Origin: Acidobacteriota bacterium
GTDB lineage: Bacteria; Acidobacteriota; Terriglobia; Bryobacterales; JACQDG01
Length of the DNA stretch: 20,856 nt
Assembly: GCA_016201185.1 (NCBI GenBank)
Contig: JACQDG010000200.1
Coordinates: forward strand, 1-20,856
Direction: 5' to 3'
This document shows positions 1 to 6,472 of the stretch, piece after piece. Position numbers and translations under genes: made by a program. Every line of letters begins with the position of its first letter. Within the stretch, counting starts at the first letter, position 1. The notes under the pieces were generated by a model, which was given only the letters and a program-made list of their open reading frames with translations, made no database searches and had not been told where the DNA came from.

Positions 1-44
1 TGTGGGCGATGCTGACCGGGAAGGAGTTTCTGTTCAACCACTGA
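1..44 (+). CDS. C-terminal end of a DUF1553/planctomycete-type cytochrome-associated protein (partial)
   Basis: Reading the third frame from position 3 gives WAMLTGKEFLFNH followed by TGA at 42-44. This closely resembles the usual C-terminus of DUF1549/DUF1553 proteins, which end in motifs such as 'W(A/V)LLNSKEFLFNH'. Those large secreted proteins often sit beside heme c/WD40 and PPC-domain genes in Planctomycetes and Acidobacteria, which matches the next two genes. The stop overlaps the next start as TGATG, so the two genes are probably translationally coupled. Only 13 codons are visible, so the assignment rests on the short motif and the neighbours. Confidence 0.6.
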   Translation, partial: WAMLTGKEFLFNH

Positions 45-1438
45 TGAGAAAAGTCTTTACCGCAGAGACGCAGAGGTCGCAGAGTTTCCGCCGGGTTTTC
101 TCTGTGTTTCCGCTGCGTTCTCTGCGCCTCTGCGGTTTTCTTTTGGTGTCGCTGCCCGTCCTGGCGGCTGATGTTTCCTACACCAAGGACGTTTTTCCCA
201 TCCTGCGTGACAACTGCCTGGGCTGCCATTCCTCGGCGGCGAAAATGGGCGGCCTGGTCATGGAGTCCGATGAGCTGCTGATGAAGGGCGGCGCGCACGG
301 CCCGGCCGTGGCGCCCGGCAAGAGCGCGGAAAGCCGGATGGTGCTGATGCTGGAAGGCAAGCTCCAGCCACAAATGCCCATGGGCGGACAACTCAAGCCG
401 GAGCTGATCGCGACCATTGCGAAGTGGATCGACGCCGGCGCTCCAGGGCCTGCCCCAGGCGAGGCTCTCCCGGCCGCTCCAGTGATTCCGGACATCAAGC
501 CCCGCGTGCCTGTGACATCCCAGGTCGGCTCGCTGGCCTTCTCACCCGACGGCAAGCTGCTCGCCGTGGGCTTCTACAAGGAAGTGCAGCTCCTGGATGC
601 CGCCAGCGGAAAACAGGTGGCGAGGCTGGCCGGCCATGCTGACGTGGTCCGGTCGCTGGCCTTCAGCCACGACGGCACGCTGCTGGCCGCCGCCGGTGGC
701 TTGCCGGCGCGATTCGGCGAAGTGATCGTGTGGGACGCCGGCTCCCAGCAAAAGGTGACGAGCTTCCGTGGCCATGCCGACTGCATTTATGCCGTGACCT
801 TCTCGGCCGACGGCCGGCGACTGGCCACCGCCTCCTACGACAAGTTGATCAAGCTGTGGGACGCTGCTTCCGGCAAAGAAGTCTCCACCCTCAAGGACCA
901 CATCGATTCTATCTTTGCGCTGGAGTTCAGCCCGGACGGCAAGCGGCTCGCCTCCGGCGCCGCCGACCGCACCGTCAAAATATGGGACCCGGCCACCGGC
1001 CAGCGTCTGTTCACCCTTGGCGAGCCACAGGACGGCATCCTCACCCTGGCTTTCCATCCCTCCGGGAAGCAGATCGCAGCGGCCGGCGCGGACAAGTTCA
1101 TCCGCGTCTGGGACCTCACTGAAAAGGGCGGAACCATGGCGCAATCCGCGGCGGCGCACGAGGACACGATCCTGAAAATCGTCTATTCGCCGGATGGCAA
1201 GAGATTGATCTCTACTTCGGCCGACCGCTCGATCAAGGTCTGGGACGCAGCGACGCTGGACGAGCTGCAGGTTTTGGCTCATCAACCGGATTGGGTCCTG
1301 GCCCTGGCTTTCAGCCCCGACGGCAAGCGGCTGGCCGCAGGCCGCTATGACGGCTCGGTTTCCATTTACGACGCCGTCAGCTTTCAGGAAGTGATGACGC
1401 CGCTAATGGCAAAAAAAGAAGTGACGGCACAAAAGTAG
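44..1438 (+). CDS. Secreted c-type cytochrome domain / seven-bladed WD40 beta-propeller protein
   Basis: The product is 464 aa if it starts at the ATG at 44, chosen because it overlaps the upstream stop (TGATG). A GTG at 2 in the same frame would give 478 aa but lies inside the upstream gene. Residues 1-42 look like a signal peptide, with cleavage after VLA or VLAA. A single heme c site, CLGCH (C58, C61, H62), follows in a planctomycete-type cytochrome c domain of about 45-125; MPMGG further on could supply an axial Met. From about 150 to the end there are seven WD40 repeats with strand-d motifs LLD, VWD, LWD, IWD, VWD, VWD and IYD, enough for one closed propeller. The family is exported; an electron-transfer or scaffold role for the partner DUF1553 and PPC proteins is inferred. 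The signal peptide is largely built from an inverted repeat (59-136). Confidence 0.85.
   Translation: MRKVFTAETQRSQSFRRVFSVFPLRSLRLCGFLLVSLPVLAADVSYTKDVFPILRDNCLGCHSSAAKMGGLVMESDELLMKGGAHGPAVAPGKSAESRMVLMLEGKLQPQMPMGGQLKPELIATIAKWIDAGAPGPAPGEALPAAPVIPDIKPRVPVTSQVGSLAFSPDGKLLAVGFYKEVQLLDAASGKQVARLAGHADVVRSLAFSHDGTLLAAAGGLPARFGEVIVWDAGSQQKVTSFRGHADCIYAVTFSADGRRLATASYDKLIKLWDAASGKEVSTLKDHIDSIFALEFSPDGKRLASGAADRTVKIWDPATGQRLFTLGEPQDGILTLAFHPSGKQIAAAGADKFIRVWDLTEKGGTMAQSAAAHEDTILKIVYSPDGKRLISTSADRSIKVWDAATLDELQVLAHQPDWVLALAFSPDGKRLAAGRYDGSVSIYDAVSFQEVMTPLMAKKEVTAQK
59..136. repeat. Imperfect inverted repeat of the CGCAGAGACGCAGAGG type, inside the signal-peptide coding region
   Basis: The left arm (59-84) and right arm (111-136) are 26 nt each and can pair at 22 Watson-Crick positions plus one G-U. 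The spacer is 26 nt. The outer 9 bp (59-67 with 128-136) are perfect. Arms made of repeated GCAGAG units look like a dispersed repeat or small palindromic element rather than evolved coding sequence. Both arms are translated as residues 6-14 and 23-31 of the cytochrome/WD40 protein. I see no second copy in this window. Confidence 0.7.
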
Positions 1439-1463
1439 CGGCGAAGAAGTTGCGAGGCAGTTT

Positions 1464-3887
1464 ATGAGAAAGCATTTCCTGCTCGGATTGTTGGCGCCGC
1501 TGGCGTTGAGCGCGCAGCCGCGCACGAATCCCCCGACCCTGCTGGATACCACGCCAGTGGCCATTTCCCGCGGGCAATCGACTGAAGTGCGCGTGGAGGG
1601 CATCAACCTGCGCGGCGCGAACGCCGTGTTGTTCGACGAGTCGGGTATTTCGGCCAAAGTTCTGCACGTGAACGAGCTGGGCGAGTACCGGCAGGACAAC
1701 ACGGGCATCGGCTCTTCGATCCAGCTAGGGGCCTATCCGCCGCGCAACCAGGTCACCATGGATGTGACCGTCGCCCCCGACGCGCAGATCGGTCTCTACC
1801 GCTTCCGCCTGGTCACCGCCGAAGGCACTACGAATATGGGGACGCTCAGCGTCGAGCCGTACTTCGGAGAAACGCCGGAGAGCGAGCCCAACGATTCCAT
1901 CGCCGAGGCCATGTTGCAGAACGAGTACGTCTTCTTGCCTACGATCATCGCGGGAACCATCAGCAAGCCCGGCGACGAGGACTTCTTCACTTTTCGCGCG
2001 CTTACCGGTGAGGAGCTGGTCTTCGACATCTCCGTCCAGACTATTGGCTCTCCTTTACGCTGGGGCCTGCAGTTGTATGACTCAAGAGGGATGTTGCTCG
2101 CCGCGCGGCGGATCGATGATTCCAAGCCCGGTACGGCGCTGGCCTACCGCATCCCGGCCGAGGGGCGGTACACGATCCAGGTGCTGGACGTAGAGCGTGG
2201 GGGCAGCCGCCGGCACGCCTACCGGCTGAAGATCGGCGAGTACCCCTACTTGACCGGAGTCTACCCGCTGGGCGTGCCCAAAGGGGCTTCGAAGGAAGTG
2301 ACTTTGCAGGGCTTCAACCTTGGGGACCAGCGGCGGCTCGCACTCCGCGGCTCGCCCAGCTTTGAGCAGATCAAAGCTCAGGAAATTACTCTCAGCACCG
2401 GCCGCGGCGCCAGCCACAACAAGATTCGCCTGGCGGTGGGCGAATATCCCGAGGTGGAGGAGCAGGAGAGCGGCAACGACCCGCAGAAGGCCCAGACCAT
2501 CCCTGTTCCCTCGACCGTGAATGGCCGGATCAGCGGGCTCGTCAACGGAGCGGCTGACGTGGATTACTTCCGCTTCCGTGCCCAGAAGGGACGCCCATAC
2601 ATCATCGAGGTGGAGGCGCAGCGTTTCGGCTCGCGGCTCGATTCGCTGGTCGAGGTGCTGGACGGGCAGGGCCGACCCATTCCACGCGCCGCGGTGCGGG
2701 CCGTGGTGGCCACGGCGCTGACCCTCTCCGACCGAGACTCCTCCGGCCGCGGCATTCGGCTGGTTTCGCCCGACGGCTTTGCCGTGGGCGATTACGTGAT
2801 GATCGGCAATGAGATTCTCCGCGTGGAAGCTATGCCCCGCACGCCGGATGACGACTTCATTTTCGAAGGCGTTGGCGGCCAGCGCCTAGGTTTCTTCGAC
2901 ACCACGCCGGAGGCACACGCCGTCGATACGCCGGCCTACAAAGTGCACATTTATCCGCCGGGCAAGACCTTCCCGCCCAACGGGCTCCCCGTGGTGACCC
3001 TCTACTATCGCAACGATGACGGCGGGCCGCTTTACGGCAAGGATTCCAAGCTGAACTTCATGGCGCCGGCGGACGGCGAATACCTGATCAAGCTCAGCGA
3101 CACCAGAGGATTCGAGGGCGACCAGTTCGCCTACCGGCTGACGGTGCGCGAGCCAGCCCCGGATTTCACGCTGGAAGTGACGCCGGCCAATCCCAATGTG
3201 CCGCGCGGCGGGCGCCAGGCGGTGCGCGTCTCGGCGACGAGGATCGATGACTTCGACGGGCCGATTGATGTGGGAGTGCGGGATCTCCCGGCCGGGGTGC
3301 ACGCCACGCACAACACGATTTTTGCGGGGCAGGATTCGACGGTGGTGATCCTGGAGGCCGACGAGAAGGCGAACTTGGCGGGCGCTGTTCCATTCCAGGT
3401 TGTGGGGCGGGCGCGTATCGCGGATCACGAGGTGGCCCGGACCGCCTCAGCCGACAACAAGCTGCGCTATCTGGCGCTGGCTGAGCCGCCGGACCTTTAC
3501 TTGGAAGCGGCGCAGAAGGAAGTGGTGCTGGAGGCCGGCGGCACGGTGAAGGTTTCTCTGGCCGTGAAGCGAAACAACGGATTCGACGGCCGCGTTCCCA
3601 TTTCGGTGCTGAATCTGCCTCCGGGAGTGCGCGTGCTCGACGTGGGGCTGAACGGCGTGCTGGTCACCGAAGAGCAAACCGCGCGCAGCTTTGTGCTGGA
3701 AGCGAAACCCTGGGTGAAGCCCCTGGAGCAGCCCATCGCCCTGACCGGCGAGGTCGAAACGCGCTCCTTCATCCGCACCGATTTTGCCTCGGCCCCCATC
3801 ATGCTGAAGGTGGTGCCCAAGCGGACCACCCTGGCCGGCGCCCAGCCGGCCCGACCGCGGCCGGCGGGATCTGCCAATCGGCAATAG
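1464..3887 (+). CDS. Large secreted protein with IPT-like and PPC (pre-peptidase C-terminal) domains
   Basis: The product is 807 aa. Residues 1-17 form a signal peptide (hydrophobic LLGLLAPLALSA). Residues 25-130 resemble an IPT/TIG-type beta domain (PVAISRGQSTEVRVEGINL). A first PPC domain spans about 138-255, with SEPNDSIAEA, DEDFFTFRA and YTIQVLD hallmarks. A second IPT-like stretch (GVPKGASKEVTLQGFNLG) precedes a second PPC domain starting near 333 (ESGNDPQKAQ, DVDYFRFRA). That PPC appears split by an insertion of roughly 95 residues before its closing strand (ADGEYLIKLSDT). Two Ig-like repeats with FDGPIDVGVRDLPAGV and FDGRVPISVLNLPPGV close the protein. No catalytic domain is visible. 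It starts 25 bp after the cytochrome/WD40 gene, so the same operon is likely. A cell-surface binding or structural role is inferred. Confidence 0.8.
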   Translation: MRKHFLLGLLAPLALSAQPRTNPPTLLDTTPVAISRGQSTEVRVEGINLRGANAVLFDESGISAKVLHVNELGEYRQDNTGIGSSIQLGAYPPRNQVTMDVTVAPDAQIGLYRFRLVTAEGTTNMGTLSVEPYFGETPESEPNDSIAEAMLQNEYVFLPTIIAGTISKPGDEDFFTFRALTGEELVFDISVQTIGSPLRWGLQLYDSRGMLLAARRIDDSKPGTALAYRIPAEGRYTIQVLDVERGGSRRHAYRLKIGEYPYLTGVYPLGVPKGASKEVTLQGFNLGDQRRLALRGSPSFEQIKAQEITLSTGRGASHNKIRLAVGEYPEVEEQESGNDPQKAQTIPVPSTVNGRISGLVNGAADVDYFRFRAQKGRPYIIEVEAQRFGSRLDSLVEVLDGQGRPIPRAAVRAVVATALTLSDRDSSGRGIRLVSPDGFAVGDYVMIGNEILRVEAMPRTPDDDFIFEGVGGQRLGFFDTTPEAHAVDTPAYKVHIYPPGKTFPPNGLPVVTLYYRNDDGGPLYGKDSKLNFMAPADGEYLIKLSDTRGFEGDQFAYRLTVREPAPDFTLEVTPANPNVPRGGRQAVRVSATRIDDFDGPIDVGVRDLPAGVHATHNTIFAGQDSTVVILEADEKANLAGAVPFQVVGRARIADHEVARTASADNKLRYLALAEPPDLYLEAAQKEVVLEAGGTVKVSLAVKRNNGFDGRVPISVLNLPPGVRVLDVGLNGVLVTEEQTARSFVLEAKPWVKPLEQPIALTGEVETRSFIRTDFASAPIMLKVVPKRTTLAGAQPARPRPAGSANRQ

Positions 3888-4185
3888 AGAGAAACGAATC
3901 TTTCCATGTTCACCCCTGAACGGCCCTGTCCAAGGCCGCGCGCTACCAAGCGTTGGTCCTGAAGCTGGAGAATCTCGTAGGGCCGAGGCGGAGGCCGGAG
4001 GAGAGCGCCTTAGAGCCGTGAGCAGGTCCTTCCGGCTCGGAACCGCCGGTCTCTCGGCATTTCAGGGCATCGACTCATCCTCAGATTTCGACGTTCCATC
4101 CATTAACATGGGCTGTCCGTCAGAAAGGTTTTTATTGGACCTCACTCGGTCCGTTAATCTGAACTACAGGAGGGGCGGTAACTCT
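3888..4185. other. Intergenic region before the decayed DinB gene; no gene recognised
   Basis: This 298-bp gap has no ORF resembling a known family. An open frame runs from 4018 into the DinB frame, but its residues look random until the ATG at 4186, which has AGGAGG at 4168-4173. A short GGACC/GGTCC hairpin lies at 4137-4152. I see no convincing -35/-10 pair and no T-tract terminator after the stop at 3887. Confidence 0.5.
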
Positions 4186-4613
4186 ATGAAAAACAAAACG
4201 GCTCGAACCATCATGAAAGCGACGCGGAGCTTGGTACACATGGGGTTGATGGTGCTTCTGGCGTGGACTTTTTCCGCCAGGGCGGAGGAAGGAACAACCC
4301 TGACAACCGACGAACGCCGGGAGGCGATTGCTCAATTGGAGGAATCCAGAAAGAAATTCCTCGCTGCCATCGCCGGACTCAGCGAGCAGCAGTGGAATTT
4401 CAAGCCGGCCCCAGATCGTTGGTCTATAGCGGAATGCGCCGAACACATCACCGTGACTGAAGCGGGACTCTTTCGTCTTGTTACTGAGCAGCTCATGAAG
4501 TCGACGGCAGAACCGGAAAAGATCGCGTCGAGAAAACCGGACAATTTGATTCGCCAAATGACACAGCCCAGATCGCAGAGGTCAAGGCCGATCCCAAGTT
4601 TCCGCCGAACTAG
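4186..4613 (+). pseudogene. DinB-like (DinB_2) secreted protein with an internal deletion and frameshift
   Basis: The start ATG at 4186 has AGGAGG 12 nt upstream. An N-terminal hydrophobic segment (SLVHMGLMVLLAWTFSARA) looks like a signal peptide. DinB-like sequence follows: an amphipathic helix (REAIAQLEESRKKFLAAIAG) and the PAPDRWSIAECAEHIT motif with its metal-ligand-type His. After LIRQM at about 4560 the frame turns to nonsense. One frame over, directly at 4557-4613, the sequence reads DTAQIAEVKADPKFPPN then TAG, which is the normal tail of this family. Roughly 65 codons, including the second half of the four-helix bundle and the later His ligands, are therefore missing at a clean junction. 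The shifted frame stays open to the TGA at 4690-4692, overlapping the redoxin start, so a 168-aa hybrid could still be translated. DinB_2 proteins are often described as putative metal-dependent, thiol-related enzymes; this copy should be inactive. Confidence 0.75.
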
Positions 4614-4672
4614 CGCTGCGAAATGGCTGGGCAAGACCCCAACCACGTGCGGGAAAAGACAGTGTACACGAA

Positions 4673-4678
4673 AAGGAG
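4673..4678 (+). promoter_or_regulatory. Ribosome binding site that fixes the redoxin start at 4689
   Basis: AAGGAG lies 10 nt upstream of the ATG at 4689. The open frame reaches back to an ATG at 4623, but those 22 codons overlap the decayed DinB tail and look random. The charged-then-hydrophobic start MKRHRNILLWAGFG begins at 4689. Confidence 0.7.
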
Positions 4679-4688
4679 TAAGAACGCG

Positions 4689-5519
4689 ATGAAGCGGCAT
4701 CGGAACATTTTATTGTGGGCTGGGTTTGGTGTTACCCTGCTAGCGTTTCTGAGTTACTTTGTGTTCTTCGCGCGGTTTCCAGTGACGCGGGACTTCCCCT
4801 GGGCAAACCTTATCCTCTTCATTGCGGGAGGGTGGTTACTGGGGATTGGTCTGAGACGGGCATTCAGTGAGTCAGAGCGCTATCGCGGCAAAGTCAGCGG
4901 TACAGTTCTTAGCGCGCTCAGCCTCCTGGTGTTCGGCTTCTTTCTTTTCTACAACTTCTATCTCGCCAAGCAGCTGCCTTCCCCGAGCGATGCTCCACAC
5001 GTCGGCCAGAAGGCGCCCGACTTTACGCTATCGGATACCAATGGCAAGCCGGTGACCCTTTCGGAATTGCTGGCCGCTTCCTCCGCCGGCCAGAATAGTG
5101 CCGAAAAGGGGAACAAGGCGGTATTACTGGATTTCTACCGCGGCTACTGGTGACCATTTTGCAACTCCGAGTTGCGGGGTTTAGAGCAGCATCTGGACGA
5201 GTTCCGGGCCCACGGTGTCCGCGTCGTCGCGATCAGCGTCGATTCGCCCGAAGCAACGCGCAAGCTTTGCGAGAAGCGGGGCTATAGGTACACGTTTCTC
5301 TCTGACCCGAAAGCGGAGGTGATCCGTCGCTATGGTGTACTACATGCCCACGCGGGCCCTGGCGGTCAAGACATGGCGCGCCCGGCCGAGTTTCTTATCG
5401 ATGCCACGGGAACCGTCCGCTGGGCGAACTTGACTGAGGACTGGCGTATCCGGGCCCGCCCAGAGAATATCCTGAAAGTGATTGAAGACCTGAAATTGGG
5501 CTCGCACTTCGCCCGGTAA
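4689..5519 (+). CDS. Membrane-anchored AhpC/TSA-type redoxin, probable selenoprotein (in-frame TGA = Sec155)
   Basis: Reading TGA at 5151-5153 as selenocysteine gives a continuous 276-aa protein. Residues about 7-28, 38-55 and 70-93 are three hydrophobic, probably membrane-spanning segments. A redoxin domain of the AhpC/TSA class follows from VGQKAPDFTLSDTNGKPVTL (105-124) to the end. The active-site region reads LLDFYRGYW-U-PFCNSELRGL; homologues have FYRG(G/D/Y)WCP(Y/F)C, so the TGA falls exactly on the first (peroxidatic) Cys and C158 is the partner. After the TGA the fold continues normally (VVAISVDSPEATRKLCEKRG, FLSDPKAEVIRRYGV, AEFLIDATGTVRW). No other lesion exists. A SECIS-like hairpin sits at 5161-5181. 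The likely role is reduction of peroxides or disulfides at the membrane. The alternative is a single Cys-to-stop mutation, with a truncated 154-aa product. Confidence 0.8.
5161..5181 (+). promoter_or_regulatory. Candidate bacterial SECIS hairpin just downstream of the in-frame TGA
   Basis: Two mutually exclusive folds are visible. Fold A pairs AACTCC (5163-5168) with GGGGTT (5176-5181), including one G-U, leaving the 7-nt loop GAGTTGC whose first base is G5169. Fold B is a perfect 6-bp stem, GCAACT (5161-5166) with AGTTGC (5170-5175), and loop CCG. Fold A matches what I recall of bacterial SECIS rules: a short upper stem, a G within the first two loop bases, and the loop about 16 nt or more after the UGA (15 nt lie between here). 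This element would be read by SelB. The structure was found by eye and not by energy calculation. Confidence 0.5.
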
Positions 5520-5529
5520 TTAGGCACGG

Positions 5530-5549
5530 CGCTATCATGGATGATAGCG
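5530..5549. other. Nearly perfect palindromic hairpin after the redoxin gene
   Basis: CGCTATCAT (5530-5538) and ATGATAGCG (5541-5549) are perfect reverse complements separated by GG. It lies 11 nt after the redoxin stop. There is no T-tract, so it is not a standard intrinsic terminator; it could be an RNA 3'-end stabiliser or a protein-binding palindrome. Confidence 0.5.
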
Positions 5550-5553
5550 GCGG

Positions 5554-5619
5554 ATGTGGTACCTGGTCGAGCATGAGGTGCATCATAAGGCGCAATTGGC
5601 GCTCCATCTTCCGGAAATT
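5554..5619 (+). pseudogene. Fragment of the C-terminal helix of a second DinB-like protein
   Basis: The 22 codons at 5554-5619 read MWYLVEHEVHHKAQLALHLP plus EI. This closely matches the last conserved helix of many DinB-family proteins, which have a pattern like 'LVEHE(I/V)HHRGQL.LYLR' carrying the HxxxH-type metal ligands. In frame, a TAG stop lies just upstream (5545-5547) and no family sequence follows after 5619. The first DinB gene (4186-4613) keeps its own different C-terminal tail, so this is a remnant of another family member and not its displaced end. The match is short and made by eye. Confidence 0.55.
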
Positions 5620-5668
5620 AGTGTCACTCTTCCCTGCTTTGCCTTTGTGCTGCCTCCAGGTGTGGGGC

Positions 5669-5697
5669 CTGACATAAGGCCGGATGTCGGATGTAAT
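5669..5697 (+). promoter_or_regulatory. Sigma70-type promoter for the LolA-like gene
   Basis: CTGACA at 5669-5674 matches TTGACA at five of six positions. A 17-nt spacer follows, then TGTAAT at 5692-5697, matching TATAAT at five of six. Transcription would begin near 5704, about 25 nt before the ATG at 5729, and would include the AGGAGA ribosome site at 5715-5720. The -35 overlaps a small GGCCT/AGGCC hairpin. Confidence 0.6.
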
Positions 5698-5728
5698 GTG
5701 AAAGGAACGCTCACAGGAGAAGGGATCT

Positions 5729-6472
5729 ATGAAGAAAACAATGGCGTCGTTGCTCTTGGTCTTGACCGCAGCGTTCTCGGGATCGGCGAAAGCCTCTTCT
5801 CAGGGCGCCGCGGCGGACTTGCCGACCGTTGACGAGGTTCTTAAGCGCTACGTTCAGGCCCTGGGCGGCAGGACGGCGCTGGAGAAACTGACCAGCCGGG
5901 TTGCGAAAGGAACTACCGAGGTCACAACCTTTGGCTCGACCGGGCCCACCGAAATCTATGCAAAAGCCCCGAACAAATACTTGCTGGACAGCAGCTTCCC
6001 GAACTTCGGCAATGTCCGGCGAGGCTTTGACGGCACTGCCGGATGGGCGGAGGACCCGGAGAACGGGGTCCAGGAGGTCTCGGGTCCGCAGTTGGTGGCC
6101 ATGAAACGCAATGTCGAGTTTTACAAGGAGCTCAAGACGAAGGAGCTGTACTCGCGGCTAACCGTGGCCGGGAAACAGAAGATCGACGGCCGGGATACTT
6201 ATGCCATGGAAGCCGTCACGGGCGAAGGCACGAAAGACGTCATGTACTTTGATGTCGAGTCCGGACTTTTGATCTATACAAACAGCGAGCGGGAAAGCCC
6301 GGAGGGCCGGATCCACCTGCACGCGCACTACGAGGACTACCGCGAAGTGGACGGCATCAAGCTCCCGTTTACGATTCGGCAATCCATGCCGAACCTGGAC
6401 CTGGTGCTCAAGGTGAGCGATGTGAAGCACAACGTACCCATAGAAGACGCGAAATTTGCCAGGCCCAGATAA
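5729..6472 (+). CDS. Secreted protein with LolA/outer-membrane lipoprotein-sorting-like fold
   Basis: The product is 247 aa, beginning at an ATG with AGGAGA 8 nt upstream. Residues 1-22 form a signal peptide (MASLLLVLTAAFSGSAKA). The mature start, LPTVDEVLKRYVQALGGRTA, is typical of a widespread acidobacterial secreted family in which a short helix precedes a one-sided beta-sheet. Later pieces such as IDGRDTYAMEAV, YFDVESGLLIYTNSE and YEDYREVDGIKLPFTIR match the pattern of LolA-like proteins, where strands wrap a helix to make a hydrophobic cavity. No lipobox or catalytic residues are visible. Homologues are sometimes annotated as 'outer membrane lipoprotein-sorting protein' or, loosely, as reaction-centre cytochrome subunits, but there is no CxxCH here. 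A lipid or hydrophobic-ligand binding role is inferred. It is probably transcribed alone from its own promoter. Confidence 0.65.
   Translation: MKKTMASLLLVLTAAFSGSAKASSQGAAADLPTVDEVLKRYVQALGGRTALEKLTSRVAKGTTEVTTFGSTGPTEIYAKAPNKYLLDSSFPNFGNVRRGFDGTAGWAEDPENGVQEVSGPQLVAMKRNVEFYKELKTKELYSRLTVAGKQKIDGRDTYAMEAVTGEGTKDVMYFDVESGLLIYTNSERESPEGRIHLHAHYEDYREVDGIKLPFTIRQSMPNLDLVLKVSDVKHNVPIEDAKFARPR

Noticed and set aside
59..136. A CRISPR repeat or IS terminal inverted repeat
   Set aside because: Only one arm pair exists, with no spacers and no transposase; a dispersed palindromic repeat fits better.
542..1285. A 247-codon minus-strand frame over the WD40 gene
   Set aside because: It lies opposite regular WD40 repeats, which produce repetitive antisense peptide. 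No motif of its own.
4135..4160. A promoter (TTGGAC / TAATCT) before the DinB remnant
   Set aside because: The spacer is only 14 nt and the -10 matches consensus poorly.
5172..5519. A separate small redoxin gene starting at TTG 5172
   Set aside because: The frame is continuous with 4689-5150, lacks a ribosome site, and would lack the active-site Cys and the first strands. It is the second part of the TGA-containing gene.
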